Assembly (NCBI GenBank): GCA_019186945.1 | Contig: JABAQJ010000006.1 | Coordinates: 372,001 to 436,000 of the forward strand | Length of the DNA stretch: 64,000 nt | Direction: 5' to 3' | Origin: Gemmatimonadaceae bacterium | GTDB lineage: Bacteria; Gemmatimonadota; Gemmatimonadetes; Gemmatimonadales; Gemmatimonadaceae | Shown here: positions 62,077-64,000 of the stretch, piece after piece | How the letters are laid out: each line of letters starts with the position of its first letter | How positions within the stretch are numbered: position 1 is the first letter of the stretch | Position numbers and translations under genes: made by a program | Notes under the pieces: generated by a model | Told to the model about the DNA's origin: nothing | The model's input: the letters and a program-made list of their open reading frames with translations, nothing else | The model's database searches: none

Positions 62077-63968
62077 GTTCGGGTCAGCCGGCAGACGCTG
62101 ATGTCGCCCCCACCCACTGTCCCAGGGAACGTCCGGACGTTGTCCGCCGTGCACTCCCGGCGCACGTACGCCGCGAGCGGGGCATCGAGCTTCTCGATGT
62201 ACCGAGGAAACGTGTACAACAGCCATACGATCCCGGTGCCTGCCGCAGCCGAACTGTCGGCCAGCGGCCGCCGCAGGATCTCGAGCGCGGATACCGACGA
62301 CACACGCGCCCATGGCTTCCGATAGTAGGGTCCGTACACGCTGGCCGTCACATCGGTCACCGCGATCACGTCCCCTGCCGCCGCGGCGCCCTCGACGTAC
62401 GTCATTGCCCCAAGAAAGTCCTGCTTGGGAAGTCTCCAGTTCAGCGGGATCGAGAGTGCCGACAACAGAATCACGAGCGCTGCCAGCCCGGCCCCCATCC
62501 GTTGGCCGACGCCTTCACTCCAATGCATACGCCTCGCTGCCCACGCCGCGGTCGCGAATACGCCGCGCATGCCACAGAGCAATGCCAGTCCAGCCAACAT
62601 GAAGAAGAACCGAGGATACATCGTGCCGCGCGCCGTCAGAGCACCGAGGAGCGTAACGCCTGCCGGCAGGCACAACAGGAGCGCCGTCCTCATGCTCTGT
62701 CGTGCATAACTCAACACACCCACGACGCCGATCGCTGCACCCGCCGCCACGACTGCCACGCCGATTCCGAACATCCCTCCGAAACCCACACGCAGGACAC
62801 GTATTGCCTCTCCGAGTGCCCACCCCGGCGACGAGATGCCAAGGAGGTTCGATTGCTTGTGAAGGAAGAACGCCACGACCTGGGACAGCATCGGCAGGTA
62901 CAGTGCGAGCGTAACTGCGGCGGAGAGAGCGAATCCTGCGATTGGCGCGCGCCAGCCGAGTCGGCGCTCGCGACGCGGCCATCCGAAGATCGCCAGCGCC
63001 ACCACGAGGAACTGCGCGACCACCGCAAACACGAACGTCAGGTGCGTGTAGGCGCCCAGTCCAGCCGCGATCCCGTACCAGATCCATGGCTGGATCCGGT
63101 TACTCTCGCTGGCCCTCAGCAGGAGCAGGGTCGTCAATACCGCAAAGAAGGCCAGCATCGAGTAGCCGCGGGCGTTCTGCGAGAACCAGACGTGATGATA
63201 CGAGAGTGCGAGGAGCGCCGTCGACGCCAGGGCTTCCATCCGACTCGTGATGCGGCGGCCCAACGCATAAAGCAACGGGATCGTCGCCACGCCGAAAAGA
63301 ATCGCCGGAAGGCGTACTGCCCACGGCGTCTCGCCAAACACGGACAGCGCCACATGCGCCAGCAACGCGTACAGCGGGTGCTTGTTGTCCCCGGGGAAGA
63401 TCGCGAGCGTCTGTGGGAACGGTGTCCTGAACGACTCCATGACGGCGTAGACCTCGTCCGCCCACAATTCACTCCCGGCTCCTGGGAGTCGGACGATCAG
63501 CCCCAGCGCGGTAACCGATGCGACGATCGCCCAGAATCCCCGCCCTGGTGCTTTCGTGGCAGCATCCGTCAGCTGCATCCTGCTCGTCCGATGATGGTCG
63601 CCGGTGGACGCGCTCTCTGGTGAGTCGAGTGGCGCCGAACGATGACGTCGTTTCCCTGCGGGGCCCGGGTCACTGCCGCCGCGTGGCACCGGCGGTGCGT
63701 TGCGTGAGCGAACCTGCCGCGCCTCGCGCGATCGTGCTGGTTGTCCTGCGCCCGCGTGCGGGATCACCGGCGTCGCATCATCCGAGTCGGATCCAGCGGC
63801 GTTCTCGACGGTTTCGCTGCGCGGACGTCGTCCCCCACGCGAACGGCGCCTCCGACGCTTGCGTTCGGCGCTGCCTTCGGGACCGTCAGACACGCTGTCC
63901 CCACGGCCGCTGTCATCGGCCGGCTCTCGCGGCAGACCGCTCCCTGAGTCCGAAGGACGTGCCTCCAT
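62073..63968 (-). CDS. GT39 (PMT_2/ArnT-like) membrane glycosyltransferase with basic N-terminal extension
   Basis: This is a 631-residue protein. The ATG at 63968 has GGAGG four nt upstream, so the long extension is probably translated; Met131 of this frame (63578) is the alternative start. Residues 1-130 are low-complexity and strongly basic (ERKRRRRRSRGGRRPRSE). The membrane part (about 140-520) has SELWADEVYAVMES (Asp171, Glu172), the GT-C acidic loop motif, then DNKHPLYALLAH and SQNARGYSML. It transfers a sugar from a polyprenyl-phosphate donor to an extracytoplasmic acceptor. It is the first gene of a minus-strand operon with the GT2 and flippase-like genes, with an ATGA overlap. Confidence 0.85.
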   Translation of the reverse strand: MEARPSDSGSGLPREPADDSGRGDSVSDGPEGSAERKRRRRRSRGGRRPRSETVENAAGSDSDDATPVIPHAGAGQPARSREARQVRSRNAPPVPRGGSDPGPAGKRRHRSAPLDSPESASTGDHHRTSRMQLTDAATKAPGRGFWAIVASVTALGLIVRLPGAGSELWADEVYAVMESFRTPFPQTLAIFPGDNKHPLYALLAHVALSVFGETPWAVRLPAILFGVATIPLLYALGRRITSRMEALASTALLALSYHHVWFSQNARGYSMLAFFAVLTTLLLLRASESNRIQPWIWYGIAAGLGAYTHLTFVFAVVAQFLVVALAIFGWPRRERRLGWRAPIAGFALSAAVTLALYLPMLSQVVAFFLHKQSNLLGISSPGWALGEAIRVLRVGFGGMFGIGVAVVAAGAAIGVVGVLSYARQSMRTALLLCLPAGVTLLGALTARGTMYPRFFFMLAGLALLCGMRGVFATAAWAARRMHWSEGVGQRMGAGLAALVILLSALSIPLNWRLPKQDFLGAMTYVEGAAAAGDVIAVTDVTASVYGPYYRKPWARVSSVSALEILRRPLADSSAAAGTGIVWLLYTFPRYIEKLDAPLAAYVRRECTADNVRTFPGTVGGGDISVCRLTRT

Positions 63969-64000
63969 CAATCCTCCACGACGTGAGAAGCGAACGCCTG

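Noticed and set aside
1-64000. tRNA, rRNA, insertion sequences, integrases or attachment sites
   Set aside because: Looked for and not seen; the island shows no flanking tRNA or direct repeats within the window.

Overview
The window is a 64 kb surface-polysaccharide and cell-envelope region from a high-GC bacterium (roughly two-thirds G+C by eye). Lipoprotein signal sequences, AlgI-like and Wzx-like proteins, and large secreted proteins with stacked Ig-like (BIG2) domains suggest a Gram-negative-type, soil-dwelling lineage. My best guess is Gemmatimonadota; this is an inference from gene style, not from any marker gene. I see no rRNA, tRNA, CRISPR array, transposase or phage gene.

Layout. 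(1) 0-16.8 kb: the end of a GT-B glycosyltransferase, then three paralogous secreted proteins made of BIG2 repeats plus a C-terminal parallel beta-helix (1135-3483, 3993-8180, 11036-15313). The first two are each preceded by a GEMM-I type cyclic-dinucleotide riboswitch. Between the second and third lies a divergent SGNH hydrolase / MBOAT pair resembling alginate O-acetylation genes. An O-antigen-ligase-like polymerase follows on the minus strand. (2) 16.9-19.6 kb, minus strand: a PAPS synthetase (APS kinase fused to ATP sulfurylase) coupled to a PHP phosphoesterase that may remove PAP. (3) 19.9-40.5 kb: a small membrane protein, an acyl carrier protein, an MBOAT-SGNH fusion, and seven paralogous five-TM 'sulfatase-fold' enzymes in two operons. 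All seven carry Thr, not Cys/Ser, at the catalytic nucleophile position. Each operon meets a minus-strand LIC_10190-like polytopic membrane protein at its 3' end. (4) 40.6-51 kb: a tightly packed operon of GT-C-like membrane proteins, a flippase-methyltransferase fusion, and two secreted TIM-barrel glycosidase-like proteins. (5) 51-64 kb: sugar-nucleotide epimerase, two minus-strand polytopic membrane proteins, Gfo/Idh/MocA oxidoreductase, GT2, Wzx-like flippase, SAM methyltransferase, then a minus-strand GT39 / GT2 / flippase-like operon.

How it fits together (inference). The genes look like a machine for making, exporting, polymerising and decorating an extracellular glycan. Decoration seems to include O-acylation (two MBOAT systems, one served by a dedicated carrier protein) and possibly phospho-group transfer by the Thr-type alkaline-phosphatase-superfamily enzymes. 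Sulfation is a further possibility, since PAPS synthesis is present, but no sulfotransferase was recognised here. Expression of two beta-helix proteins appears to be tied to a cyclic dinucleotide, and both riboswitches carry A at the position that in the family separates cGAMP-type from c-di-GMP-type aptamers.

Start codons were set by ribosome-binding sites and stop/start overlaps where visible. Long open frames opposite or inside these genes were judged to be high-GC shadows and left out.
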